Assembly (NCBI RefSeq): GCF_024139115.2
Contig: NW_026942771.1
Coordinates: 310,001-374,000, forward strand
Length of the DNA: 64,000 bases
Direction of reading: 5' to 3'
Source of the DNA: Armigeres subalbatus
Taxonomy: Eukaryota > Arthropoda > Insecta > Diptera > Culicidae
Shown: positions 44,915 to 56,639 of the stretch, piece after piece
How positions within the stretch are numbered: the first letter of the stretch is position 1
Layout: every line of letters starts with the position of its first letter
Translations under genes and position numbers: made by a program
The notes under the pieces: generated by a model
Seen by the model: only the letters and a program-made list of their open reading frames with translations
The model's database searches: none
What the model was told of the DNA's origin: nothing

Positions 44915-45912
44915 ATTAAGTGGTGGAATTCAATGGGATTGTTTAAACTCGTCTTATGACAGGTGAAAACATTCCACTAAAAAGCTCAAAATATTTTTCT
45001 TATTAAAATTTTGTACAAAGTTTATCACATGAAGATCTGATTTTCCTTGCCGGGACCTCGGAGGACCTTGGACGGACCTTTGCAAGTAGTGTCGTTTTAA
45101 GAAGTGTCCGGTATTGGGAGGTGTCCGGCCCTGAGTGATTTCTCCCTAAATAGTTAATGATCCACCTCACGAAACGATCTCTCACATACGGGGCGATTTC
45201 TATAGTAATTTCCATACAAACTTCCAATTGCTCGTACTCAGTTAAATTATAACCAATTCAGTTGAAAATTTAGGAGGTTCACCAAAACAGCAAATGTTAT
45301 CGTTCAAGCATAAGGGTGCGCAAAAGTCAAAATTTCAATCACTCTAGGCGCTAACCAAAATAATTATCTTATGATCTGTTTTACGTAGTTTACGTCGGAC
45401 GGTCGTATCTTGTATATAACCCTTCTGATTTTTTTTTATTGATTTTTTCAAATGGATACAATCAAAAAACGACGCATCCTACAAAAAAATGTTATATGGG
45501 TGACTATCGCAAAATCAGTCAAAGTTTCTAATAAAGATATTGGAAACAATCCAAATTGAGCCCCACACTAAAAAAAATCAGTTTTAAAAATTAAAACTCG
45601 ATTTGCAAAAAAACGCCCTTTTTAATTTGAATGAAATTGTGCCTCACGATAGGTGATTATGTTCCCTACCAACCGTCCTTACATCGCAAGCTGGGCACTT
45701 TGACGGAAAAAAAGTTTTTCTAACAAAAACGTTTTCTTGTCGAAATTATTTTCAGTGTATTTTTATCCGTTGCGATTAGTTACGACCTAAATATTGTACT
45801 CTGCTTGACTGTACAGGAATATTTTAATATATGTATGTATGTATATATATGTTAATTCCACTGACACTCCTTGACACTGAAAATAAAATCAATTCCGACA
45901 AGAAGAATTTTT

Positions 45913-48900
45913 GACGTAGGACTTACGTCTCTCTTTACTATACCGGGTGTCATTTCAAAATATTCAAATCGACCGCGTTACGCTGTGTTGAAAGATTTTA
46001 AACGTTAATAGCGTTCGTCTCAGTGGACGATTTTCTGCGGTAAGCCCCTCAATCGACAGATTTCAAGTATGCCTTCCATGTCCATGCTTGATAAGACCCG
46101 AAAAACTTGTTTCAATAGGCATGAAACTGTTTTCAATGAAAAACATTGAGATCAAGAGAACCTATAAATATGGGTACCGCATAATTCTTGCATCATTCCA
46201 TTACCACGTTCTGATTGGTGCAGACACCAGCGAATGAGCAGTCGCTGGGTCTGCCGAGAAGCCATAAAATAGCGCAACGCGATTTTTTCCTTTCATTCTG
46301 ACCGGGACAAGCGAAGCAACCGCATCATCGATTGAACAGCACTCACACCTTTCAACAGGGAATGAAGTCTGCACCGACCCGGCTAGGTGTTTCAATCTGC
46401 TCAATTTATGGACGAGAAGAAGGCGGGGGTGAAAAATTCATTTTCGGTGCAAAACATAAACAAACCGGCTGGTTCTCCCATACTAAAATCCAAGATGGCT
46501 GAATCGTGAATTTGGCAGTTTGGAACACCTAGTGGTGTATTCATCTTGGTCCACCCTACAGACCGGACAAAGCAGCAATGCTGAGCAGATACCGGAAGCA
46601 GCAGCAGAGTCGTGCCGAGACCGGCCGGCATCGGTGCTGAGCCGAGACAGGCTGAAGAAAAGCCACATGATGCAGCATGTATGTCCAAAAAACAAACGGT
46701 TCTTCAGAGAGCCAATGATAGAGATCAATATCAAAGCTTTCAATACCCTTCGGGATAGAAATTGTACTTGGGCGCCAAATCCAATATTCTAGACTAGAGA
46801 TAAAATTTTATGCGTGATTTTCATAAATAGCGTCAAAACTAACAGTGGATAATTTTTCTGATTTAACCGCGAAGTGGACGAAGGACTTCGCTTGGCCATG
46901 CCTTTAAAGATTCATAAGATGTGCAAATCTCTCACATAATCTTATTTGGATAAAAAACACCAATAACAGCTCGAACATTAATAAACTATCAATCGATTTT
47001 TCATCAAATGTTGGATTTTGACGTAGGACTTACGTCTCTCTTTACTATACCGGGTGTCATTTCAAATTTTTCAAATCGACCGCGTTACGCTGTGTTGAAA
47101 GATTTCAAACGTAAATAGCTTTTGCCCTATTGAACAGTTTTCTGCAGTTAACCACTCAATCAACAGCTTTCAAGTATGCCTTTCATATTCATGCTTGATA
47201 ATATCCGAAAACTTGTTTCAATAGGCCCAAAACTGTTTTCAAAGCAAAATATTGAATTCACGAGAACCTATAAATATGAGTACCGCATCATTCTTGCATC
47301 ATTCCATTGCCACGCTCTGATTGGTGCAGACGTCAGCGAATGAGCTCTCGCTAGGTCAGGAAGGCATAAAAAGCGCAGCACGTTTTTTTCCTCTCAATCT
47401 GACCCTGAGATCTGACAAGAACAGGCAAAGCAACCGCGTCGCCAGAACTTTTGAAGTGTTGCTCCATCGTCTCAGCTACGCAATCGCAAACTTAAGCTTT
47501 CTCAAGAGCAAGGCAGAATCGTCAGCATCATCGGTATTCTCGGTCCGGCATTGTCGAGGCCACCGCACAAAGGAGAAGCCTACCGGACAGTAAGCGCGGC
47601 TCGGCGGTGTGACAATAGACTGTCAATGACAACCCTGAACAAGATGAATTATTGACAGTGGCTGATTTTCTACCCGCCACTTCCACAGCCAGGCGCTATC
47701 GTATATGTGCAAATAGCCAGCATGAGTTAACCTCCAGAAATTGATATGGCGAAAGACATCTAACGCGGGTTTTCTCAAAATTAGGAACTTTTCATGAAAA
47801 ACTTTATGGTACCGGTTATGATGGATGGTGTTCGCTAGTACGCCTACCAAATATTTTTGACGTAGGACTTACGTCTCTCATTACTATACAGGGTGTCATT
47901 TTAAATTTTTCAAATCGACCGCGTTACGCTGTGTTGAAAGATTTCAAACGTAAATAGTGCTCGTCTCAGTGGACGAATTTCTGCCGTAAGCCCCTCAATC
48001 GACAGATTTCAAGTATGCCTTTCATGTCCATGCTTGATAAGACCCGAGAAACTTGTTTCAATAGGCATAAAACTGTTCTCAATGAAAAACATTGAGCTCA
48101 AGGGAACCTATAAATATGGGTACCGTATAATTTTTGCATCATTGCATTACCACGTTCTGATTGGTGCAGACACCAGCGAATGAGCAGCCGCTGGGTCTGC
48201 CGAGAAGCCCTAAAATAGCGCAACGCGATTTTCCCTTTCATTCTGACCGGGACAAGCGAAGCAACTGCCTCATTGATTGAACAGCACTCTTTTAGCAGGG
48301 AATGAAGTCTGCACCGACCGCTTTTTCGGCTCGTCACCATCGAAGCGACCATCATCATCCGAAACCCAGCCAGCACATCAGCAGTCCACCCTACAGACCC
48401 GACAAAGCAGCAATGCTGAGCAGATACCGGCAGCAGCAGCAGAGTCGAGCCGAGACCGACCGGCATCGGTGATGAGCCGAGACAGGCTGAAGAAAAGCCA
48501 CATGATGCAGCATGTATGATTGTATGTCCAAAAAACAAACGGTTCTTCAGAGAGCCAATAATAGAGATCAATATCAATGCTTTCAATACCCTTCGGGATA
48601 GAAATTGTACTTGGGTGCCAAATCCAATATTCTAGAGATAAAATTTTATGCGTGATTTTCATAAATAGCGTCTTTTTTATACCACCACTAGAAATTCACG
48701 GTTATTTGAAAAGATCGTTTTCTTACTTTTTGGACTTAGCCGAAGCAAACATCCTTTTTCAAGGCTCTAAGAGTTAAAAATTATGTTCTCTTCAGTCGCT
48801 ATCGCATGGATTAGGAGGCCCTACATCCCCTGCTGGGCCAACTTGTGGCTTATTTCAGGCAGTCCTTCAGCGGGAAGGTTGCCACTGTCGAGGCTAATAT

Positions 48901-49134
48901 TCCGTGACCGGACAGATACTTCCTGAATTGTTTTTGATGATTCTTGTTCGAGGTAGATTTGGTTTCTGTGTCGGTTTGATGAGAAGATTTTGCCAAGGAA
49001 TGGTATGCAACGCCGATTATTTATCGAAAATAGTTGATGTGAGAAATTTGAACATATTATGTATCTTAAAGGCATAGTCAAGTCAAGTCCTACGTCCACT
49101 TAGCGGTTATGTCACAGACATTACCCACTGTTCG
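45913..49134 (+). mobile_element. Helitron-like family 1 composite, three L ends and one R end
   Basis: L ends GACGTAGGACTTACGTC at 45913, 47020 and 47859 all point right. The only R end has its hairpin at 49105-49125 and ends GTTCG at 49134 before TTTTTT. The second L end interrupts the first copy in a GGATTTT run; the third follows TATTTTT. The middle copy (47020-47858) is a subtype whose interior (47380-47600) recurs in inverted form at 51400-51600. The promoter-like CCTATAAATATG block is in each. No coding frame is convincing. Confidence 0.6.
46383..46532. mobile_element. 150-bp MITE inside family 1 element
   Basis: Left CTAGGTGTTTCAATCTGC and the inverted right CTAGGTGTTCCAAACTGC form an 18-bp TIR with two mismatches, TA at each edge. 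Other family 1 copies lack it (compare 48297-48330), which defines the insertion. Confidence 0.75.
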
Positions 49135-49140
49135 TTTTTT

Positions 49141-49348
49141 CATGCATATTCGCAGACCCACCGGCAGTTGTACCGAATTGGCGAATTGCTGGAGGATGTC
49201 CGAGTCGATTGATATATAAATCCTAAAAATCCATCGAAATATAAATGCGCTAGTAACGTTAGAAATCTTCCCTTCCAGCGTAACGCTCTCGATTTCCAAA
49301 AATCTAAATGACACCCAGTATAGTAAAGAAAGACGTAAGTCCTACGTC
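49141..49348 (-). mobile_element. Family 1 variant, inverted 5' fragment
   Basis: The L end is at 49348 (minus strand), with the TCTTTC/ACTGGGTG form typical of the copy at 43155. It breaks off at 49141 where the previous element's T-run ends (CATGCATATTCGCAGAC corresponds to about 43645-43665). Confidence 0.6.
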
Positions 49349-49439
49349 AAAATCAATTACACTGATGAAAATAAAAATTTGATTAAAATAATTACTTTCA
49401 TTTATTTACCGAAGGCATTAGCAATTAAAGATGCACAAT

Positions 49440-50060
49440 CAGCAATAGTTTTAATATCCATTTTAAATAGTAAGCACGCATGCTAGCAAAAAGAAGGAAC
49501 GAAATTGGTGCTGTATTTCTTTGTTTGGAAACGGGACAGTTCCCCTAAAATAGCACATTTTGCCCAAGTCTGAAAATTTTATTGAGAGAAATCTATAAAT
49601 GCCCTACATTTGCTTGAGTAAATAAGGGCTTAATAGTTGGAAACAAAGCAATTTTAATCCTGTATTTAATTAGGGAGAAAGACGGCTTTGGCAGGTTTTG
49701 TTCTATTATTGGCAGGGGGGGTTTTGTCGACCAAATTTTATGAAATTTGGCCACAATATTCTTTGATATGCAAAGAATGCTTATGCCAAATTTGAGCCTA
49801 GTCAGTCATAAAAAACCCCCCTGCCAATAATAGAACAAAACCTGCCAAAGCCGTCATTCCCCCTATTAGTTTTATTTCCAAAAGTTTTGAATAAACAAAT
49901 TGCTAATTATTCTACACAGCATGGAAGTTGCCGTTTCCAATATCAATACCTATAATCAAACTTCATAAATCCAAAATATAGAAGTTAAATGTAAATACGT
50001 TACGTTTATACAAGTTCTACGTCTACTCGCGGTTATGTTAAAAACATTACCCATTGCTCG
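49440..50060 (+). mobile_element. Family 1 variant, 3' half
   Basis: Matches 44150-44603 in order: the MITE remnant, GGGACAGTTCCCC, the CAGCATGGAAGTTG block and the R end with hairpin 50031-50051 (stem ATGTT/AACAT, loop TAAAA-type) and CATTGCTCG at 50060. A 194-bp MITE interrupts it. The 5' part is missing. Confidence 0.65.
49671..49865. mobile_element. MITE with long TIRs, copy 3
   Basis: Same family as 5054. The homologous segment at about 44400-44415 lacks it (TATTTAGTTATTAC), which serves as an empty site and confirms both ends at TA. Confidence 0.85.
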
Positions 50061-51399
50061 TTTTTTTTGATGAATAAGACCATTGAACATCGTTTGCTCA
50101 CTGCTAGTCGTGGGTAATTAAAGTGACAAAACATTTCAAATTTATTATTTTCTAAATAATAACTAATGAATAAAAGAGTTCACTATCAAAATAATTATAT
50201 ATGGGACATTCGAAGTATTTTCAATGCCATTATTGCCAAAAAAAGATGAACTATAGCATATGAAATCCGCCGAAGCTCCGCCTTTTCGATGAATAATACC
50301 ATTGTAAATCAGCTGATGGCTACACCTTTACATTGATCAATAAAGCGAATGATTTCTTCATTATAGTATTGCAATTTAAGCCGATGTTCCACCTCTTTGA
50401 TGAATACATCGCAAAACATTTGTTGGTTCTACCTTTACGTTGACCAACCAAGCAAAAATGATTTGTCACATATATCGTATATAGTATAGTATATTAACAA
50501 CATGGTCCACTTCGAGAATCCCCATATATTGGGCAACAGACAGCACATTCACACCATCTTGGGTTACCAAAGATGACTAACGCCTAAAAATGATTGCCAG
50601 GGGGTGCGATAATTGCAAATATTAAACTAATTTTACAATTTTTGAAAATTTTAATTACATTTTTCAACATTTCATTTTTAAACTAAGATTCCATAATGGG
50701 ATCATGTGATGATTTCTAGCACATTATTTCGACATGTTATGCTGCACATTGAATTATACGTTTAAGCACCCCTCGCAATGTCTCTTCACTACATTGCTTG
50801 TCTTTTGTGATACCGCGACGCTACTGCGTTACCTCTTCAAATTAGCTAGAGTGGTAATAGTGGTAATAGAGTATACTTGCTGAAACACAAAATCACGTGA
50901 ACCAAGAATATTCAAAAGCTTTATACTAACGTTTGAAAGTTACACAAAATTCAGTAGCTATTTACCTATTCACATCAACAAATAAATCAAATTTCAAATT
51001 GAAATATTTAGACTCAAAACAGTGACAATTTTTGAAATTCTAATGGAGAAATTTCAAAAAATTTCGTTGAAATCTTAGAAAAAGAAACGCATTTTCTTTT
51101 GTCGTGAGCGAGGAAGACAGAATTTTGTAACAATTCATCGCCATGAACGCGAATTAATAAAATTGTCACGCAAACGCTCTCTAATTAGTTGATTGTACTA
51201 CATTTTCAAAATAATTCTATTGCGAAAAACTCTTTAGTAAGTATATTAGTGGTTCTGAAAAGATCCATTCACAATGTTAGATGTAAATTTCCTCTTGAGC
51301 GGTTCAACTGGAAGTTTATGATTGTTCAAAACATTATGAATCTATGTCTGCAGGAATACCAAACGCTTAACCGCTGCTGCCATCGGCCGAGAAAACTTG
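50061..51399. other. No gene seen; older repeat with GATGAATAA blocks
   Basis: GATGAATAAGACCATTG at 50079, GATGAATAATACCATTG at 50298 and GATGAATACATCGC at 50400 are diverged repeats of one block. The segment 50079-50240 also occurs in inverted form, split, at 53642-53692 and 59907-60048. The remainder to 51399 is AT-rich without recognisable content. Confidence 0.5.
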
Positions 51400-51976
51400 A
51401 TCAGTAGTGTTGTCGTCGACACTCTATCGTCACACACCGCCGTGCCGCGCTTACTGTTGGCTTCTCGACAATGCCGGGCTGAAAATGCCGATGATGCTGA
51501 CCTGAGAATGCTGACGATTCTGCCTTGCTCATAAAAAGGCTTAGGTTTGCGAATGCGTGGCTGAGACGATGATGCAACCGTTCAAAAACTCCGACGCGAA
51601 AAATTCGCGCTGCGCTATTTTATGCCTTCTTAGCAGACCTAGCGTGAGCTCATTCGCTGACGTCTGAACCAATCAGAACGTGGTAAGGAAATGATGCAAG
51701 AATGATGCGGTACCCACATTTATAGGTTCCTCTGAGATTAATGTTTTGCTTTGAAAACAGTTTTAGCCCTATTGAAACAAGTTTTCGGGTCTTATCAAGC
51801 ATGGACATGGAAGGCATACTTGAAATCTGTCGATTGAGGGGCTTAACTGCAGAAAAAATCGTCCACTGAGACGAACGCTATTAACGTTTGAAATCTTTCA
51901 ACACAGCGTAACGCGGTCGATTTGAATATTTTGAAATGACACCCGGTATAGTAAAGAGAGACGTAAGTCCTACGTC
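51400..51976 (-). mobile_element. Helitron-like family 1, 5' fragment
   Basis: The L end is at 51976 on the minus strand. The interior resembles the middle copy of the 45.9-kb composite. The left side fades near 51400 and there is no R end. Confidence 0.6.
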
Positions 51977-51977
51977 A

Positions 51978-53638
51978 AAACTTGTTTCAGCATGCATGAA
52001 ACTGTTTTCAATGAAAAGCATTGAGATCAAGGGAACCTATAAATATGGGTACCGCATAATTCTTGCATCATTCCATTACCACGTTCTGATTGGTGCAGAC
52101 ACCAGCGAATGAGCAGCCGCTGGGTCTGCCGAGAAGCCATAAAATAGCGCAACGCGATTTTTTCCTTTCATTCTGACCGGGACAAGCGAAGCAACCACAT
52201 CATCGATTGAACAGCACTCACACCAGGGAATGAAGTCTGCTCGACACCATCGAAGCCACCATCATCAGCCGAAACCTAGCCAGTTCAGCAGCAGTCCACC
52301 CTACAGACCCGACAAAGCAGCAATGCTGAGCAGATACCGGCAGCAGCAGCAGAGTCGAGCCGAGACCGGCCGGCATCGGTGATGAGCCGAGACAGGCTGA
52401 AGAAAAGCCACATGATGCAGCATGTGTCCGAAAAACAAACGGTTCTTCAGGGAACCAATAATAGAGATCAATATCAAAGCTTTCAATATCCTTCGATAGA
52501 AATTGTACTTAGGTGCCAAATCCAATATTCTAGAGATAAAATTTTATGCGTGATTTTCATAAATAGCGTCAAAACTAACAGTGGATAATTGTTCTGATTT
52601 AACCGCGAAGTGGACGAAGGACGAAAACATAAGATGTCCAAATCTCTCACATAATATTTGGATTAAAAAAACATCGATAACAGCTCAAACATTAATAAAC
52701 TATCAATCGATTTTTCATCAAATGTTGGATTTTTTGGCATTGTTCAAGAAATATATATCTATCATTGTTTGATAGTGACCGCACACAAAGCGAACGTGAC
52801 TGAATGATCGTCCCATGTTACCAATTCTAAATCTTATCACCCGAAATCCCATGTCCGGGTGTTTCCTTCCTTCTACTTCTAACAATGTTGTCTCAGAAAA
52901 GAACACGTACTTCCCACCTGAACTGCAATTCTAAGCTCGCTTGCCCGGCTTATTGGCCTGTATCTAGCGAAAAGTCCCGTTAGGAAATAGACGCCAGCAG
53001 CGAGCAACAAGCGTAAAAAAGAAGAAGCCCTTCTCGAACGCGTTGATGATGATGACGCTTTGGCTGACAAAGAAGCGGGATACAAGACACTGGCTGATTG
53101 GCCCACCAATTGGGAGGCAGAGAAGACTCAAAATAAGGTATAAAAGAAAAGTGCATTCGCTCGCAGAGCATTCAGTCTTTTTTATACCACCACTAGAAAT
53201 TCGCGGTTATTTGGAAAGATCGTTTCCTTACTTTTTGGACTTAGCCGAAGCAAACAGCCTTAACAGGCTCTAAGAGTTAAAAATAATGTTCTCCTTCAGT
53301 TGCTATCGCACGGATTAGGAGGCCCTACATCCCCTGCTGGGCCAACTTGTGGCTTATTTCAGGCAGTCCTTCAGTGGGAAGGTTGCCACTGTCGAGGCTA
53401 CTATTCAGTGACCGGACAGATACTTCCTGAATTGTTTTTGATGATTCTTGTTCGAGGTAGATTTGATTTCTGTGTCGGTTTGATGAGAAGATTTTGCCAA
53501 GGAATGGTATGCAACGCCGATTATTTATCCAAAATAGTTGATATGAGAAATTTGGACATATTATGTATCTTAAAGGCATGGTCAAGTTAAGTCCTACGTC
53601 CACTTAGCGGTTATGTCACAGACACTACCCACTGTTCG
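51978..53638 (+). mobile_element. Helitron-like family 1, 5'-truncated copy with R end
   Basis: It begins abruptly at AAAACTTGTTTCAGC, equivalent to about 22255 in the reference copy, directly against the L end of the inverted fragment. It then follows the 22.3-23.9 kb copy to the R end (hairpin 53609-53629, one change in the stem: GACACTACC). Promoter-like module 2 is present near 53140. It ends at GTTCG 53638 before TTTTTT. Confidence 0.65.
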
Positions 53639-53940
53639 TTTTTTGGCAATAATGGCATTGAAAATACTTCGAATGTCCCATATATAATTATTAGTAGTAA
53701 AATTCTTCTTTATTTAAAACATTTTTTGTTCTACAATCATTTTATACATGTACAGTGATCGGCCGGCTTGGCCCTCCAACTTCAATTTCAATTATTGTTA
53801 TTATTATTATTATTATGCTATTACTTAATTTTTAAAATATAATGTATCATGACGGCCTTTAGGAGGCGCTGGTGTGTTTTTTTAAATTTGATAACCTAAC
53901 TACTATGTACACTAATATTTACAATAAGAAATTTGATAAC

Positions 53941-56600
53941 CTAGATTGGAACTAGCGCCCTAATTGGAGCCTGATCCGAATGCAAGCAACGGACCCTAAA
54001 CTTTTCTTTACACTCACCAAAGCGTTCATGTAAGGTTTTTATTCCGGCCAGACGGTGGACCTCGGATGTTCTTGTCCTGGGAGGGGTGTTGAGGATCATC
54101 CTCAGGAATTTGTTTTGGACCCGTTGAAGTTTGAGGTGGTGGGTTTTAGCGCAGCTCTCCCAGACCGGCATGCCATATTCGATCACAGGGAGGATGATTT
54201 GCTTGTAGACAGCAAGCTTATTTTTCAGGGACAATGACGACCGGCGGTTGATCAAAGGGTACAGTAGTTTCAACAAGACGTTACACTTTGTCACCGTTTT
54301 GTCAACCTGTTGCCTGAAAATAAGCTTGCTGTCGAGGGTCAAGCCAAGGTAGTCGGCCTCATTGGCCCATTCCACAGTCGTGCCATTGAGGATGATTTTA
54401 GAGTCCCCAGGCGGAACAAGTTTAGGGGATTTTGAGTGGGGGAAAATGATGACCTGGGTCTTCGCCGCGTTGATACAGATCTTCCAGCTGGTGAGGTACT
54501 CTGTCAGGGCATCCAGGCCTCGTTGGAGTTTTGCCACTAGCGCTCTGATCACTCTACCGTTGTAGACGATGGATGTGTCATCTGCGAACAGAGACAGAAT
54601 GCCGCCTTCTGGAGGTTCTGGCATGTCGGAGGTGAACAGATTGAAAAGCAGGGGCCCGAGGATACTGCCCTGGGGAACGCCTGCGACGATGTTGTGCGCA
54701 TTTGAACTCGCTCCGCTGATTGAGACCCGGAATGTCCTTGCCGACAGGTAATTGTTGATGATTTTCACCAGGTAGCTGGGAAGATTGTAGCGTTGTAGTT
54801 TGTACACCAGGCCATCATGCCATACATTGTCAAATGCCTTCTCGACATCGAGTAAGGCCATGGCGGATGTTTTGAGACAAACTTGTTCCGTCTGAGGACG
54901 TTGGTAACTCGGGTCATTTGGTGTACAGTTGACAGTCCTCGTCGGAAGCCAAGCTGTTCCTCGATCCAGATGTTGAGATTTTCGGCGGACACAGGTAACC
55001 AATGATGAAAAGATTTTTCGAATAGCTTGGATAACCCTGAGAGAAGGCTGATGGGTCGATAACTTTTGGGGAGGAAGGATCCTTCCCAGGCTTCCGGATG
55101 GGGATGACTTTCGCTGACTTCCAGGACGATGGGAAGTAGCTAAGCCGGAGACACTGATTAAAGATCAGCGAGAGGTGCTCAAAGAACGGAGCACTCATGT
55201 GTTTGAGCTCGAGATTCAGGATGCTGTCGAAGCCTGGGGCCTTCATGTTCTTCGACGATTTGATATAGGCCGTCAATTCGTCAGCTGAGATCTCCAACTC
55301 CTCCGAGAAATCGTTGGGAATCAAATGGATGTTGTTAGCATGCTCGTTGACGGCTGCTTCGTGTGGACTGACGATGTTCTGCCCAAGATTGTGTGAGCTG
55401 ACGAAGTGACGACCTATTTCAGCGACCTTCTCTGCAGGAGTTATCAAGCGATCCTTAGAGCCATTATTGTCTAGTGGGATCAAAGGTGGAATGGGCCGAG
55501 GCTTGGATTTTAGAATTTTGGTCATTTTCCAGAACGGCTTAGCATAATCTGGGAGAGTGCGGATCTTATTCGAGAAGTCGTTATTTTTGAGGTCCACCAT
55601 TCTGGCCTTGATAATTTTTGTGATTCGATTGCAGCGTGCCTTAAGCTCAGGCAGTCTAGTACGCTGAAACTGCCTGCGAGTGACATTCCGCAATCGAATC
55701 AAATCTTTGGTGAGTGTATCGATGTTTAAGGAGTTGCTTACCTGCCGAGCCGTCGGTACGTGTTGCTCTCGGGCCGCCGTGATCGCCTCCTCGATAGCGA
55801 GCTGGCGGTCGATACTTTCCGGCGTCTCCGGACGCACCTCGTAGTCGACGGTGTTATCGACGCACTGCTGGAAACGCTGCCAGTTCACTCGGTGGTAGTT
55901 CCGCCGTAACTGCTGGTGCCGATTGACCGAGGAGCCCAGTTCCGCCACCACCGGATAGTGATCCGAACTGAGCTCCTGGTATACAACCGGCTGCGAGACG
56001 TGGTCACTCAGGTTTGTTACGTAGAGGTCGAGCGTTGCGTGGGCACCGGACCGACTCAGCCGAGTGGGGGAATCCGGGCTCAGGATCGTGTAGTGGCCTT
56101 CCTCCATGTCGTTGCTCCAGATGGTACCGTTTCGATTGCCGCGACTGTTGCCCCAGGCTTGATGTTTGGCATTCAAGTCGCCGGCAATGATATACTGGCC
56201 TTGCCTCCGCGTCAGCTTGACGATGTCCCTCCGAAGGGCAGCCGATGATCCATCGCCGGCTTTGGCTTGCGTTGGACAGTACGCCGCGATGAGCGCGATT
56301 GTGCCGACCGAAGTGGTGATTTCGACACCGATGGCCTCGATGACACTGAGCTGGAAGCTTGGAAGCAGACGACAGTTGATGTTGTAGCGAAGAGCGATGG
56401 CCACACCACCTCCCTGGTCGGCCGGTCGAGTCGCACGATGCGGAAGTCCGGGATGTTGATGTTCACCTCCGGTTTTAGGTGCGTTTCGGTGATGAACGCC
56501 ACGTCTATTTCCTTCTCCTCAAGGAAATCCTTCAGCTCGATTGTTTTGCTCTTTAGCGAGCAAGCGTTCCAGTTGACCAGGCCCACCCTAGCAGCCATTT
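53941..56600 (-). pseudogene. Jockey ORF2, copy 2, several frameshifts
   Basis: Same domains as copy 1: endonuclease GDLNAKHQAW and SDHYPV, RT LDVEKAFDN, GVPQGSILGP and FADDTSIV, intact C-terminal end to the stop at 53941. Relative to copy 1, single bases are missing near 56412 (C in a CCCC run), 55065 (G in a GGGGG run) and 54877 (C before GAGAC), and three bases near 55799. In contrast, the region near 54190 that is broken in copy 1 is whole here. All differences are small deletions, many in homopolymers. Confidence 0.88.
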
Positions 56601-56639
56601 TCAATGATGAACATGCCAAGTGTGAAGACCTGGTCGAAT

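Larger units (their letters stand above)
44732..44963. repeat. Perfect palindrome, 113-base arms, 6-base centre
   Basis: Arms 44732-44844 and 44851-44963 are exact reverse complements around CTCGAC. It begins CCTGTCATAAG and ends CTTATGACAGG. Flanks are not part of the repeat. Each arm contains a hammerhead-type motif (see the two ncRNA entries). Exact identity means a very recent origin, ongoing conversion, or an assembly foldback artefact. Confidence 0.95.
41319..45430 (+). mobile_element. Helitron-like family A, 4.1-kb copy with nested elements
   Basis: The L end GACGTAAACTACGTC is at 41319 after TTTT. The subterminal inverted motif is at 45383-45396 and the hairpin with stem GGTCGTAT / ATATAACC at 45401-45421 is followed by CTTCTGATTTTTTTT. 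Relative to the 3916 copy, the stem has changed on both sides (GTGT/ACAC to GTAT/ATAT), preserving pairing. Inside lie a complete family 1 variant (43155-44603), a MITE remnant and the 113-bp palindrome. No large frame. Confidence 0.6.

Noticed and set aside
48097..48662. Serine/leucine-rich frames such as 48098-48586 repeated in several family 1 copies
   Set aside because: They reflect conserved non-coding element DNA; stops and frameshifts differ among copies at 22550, 46483, 59040 and 62821.
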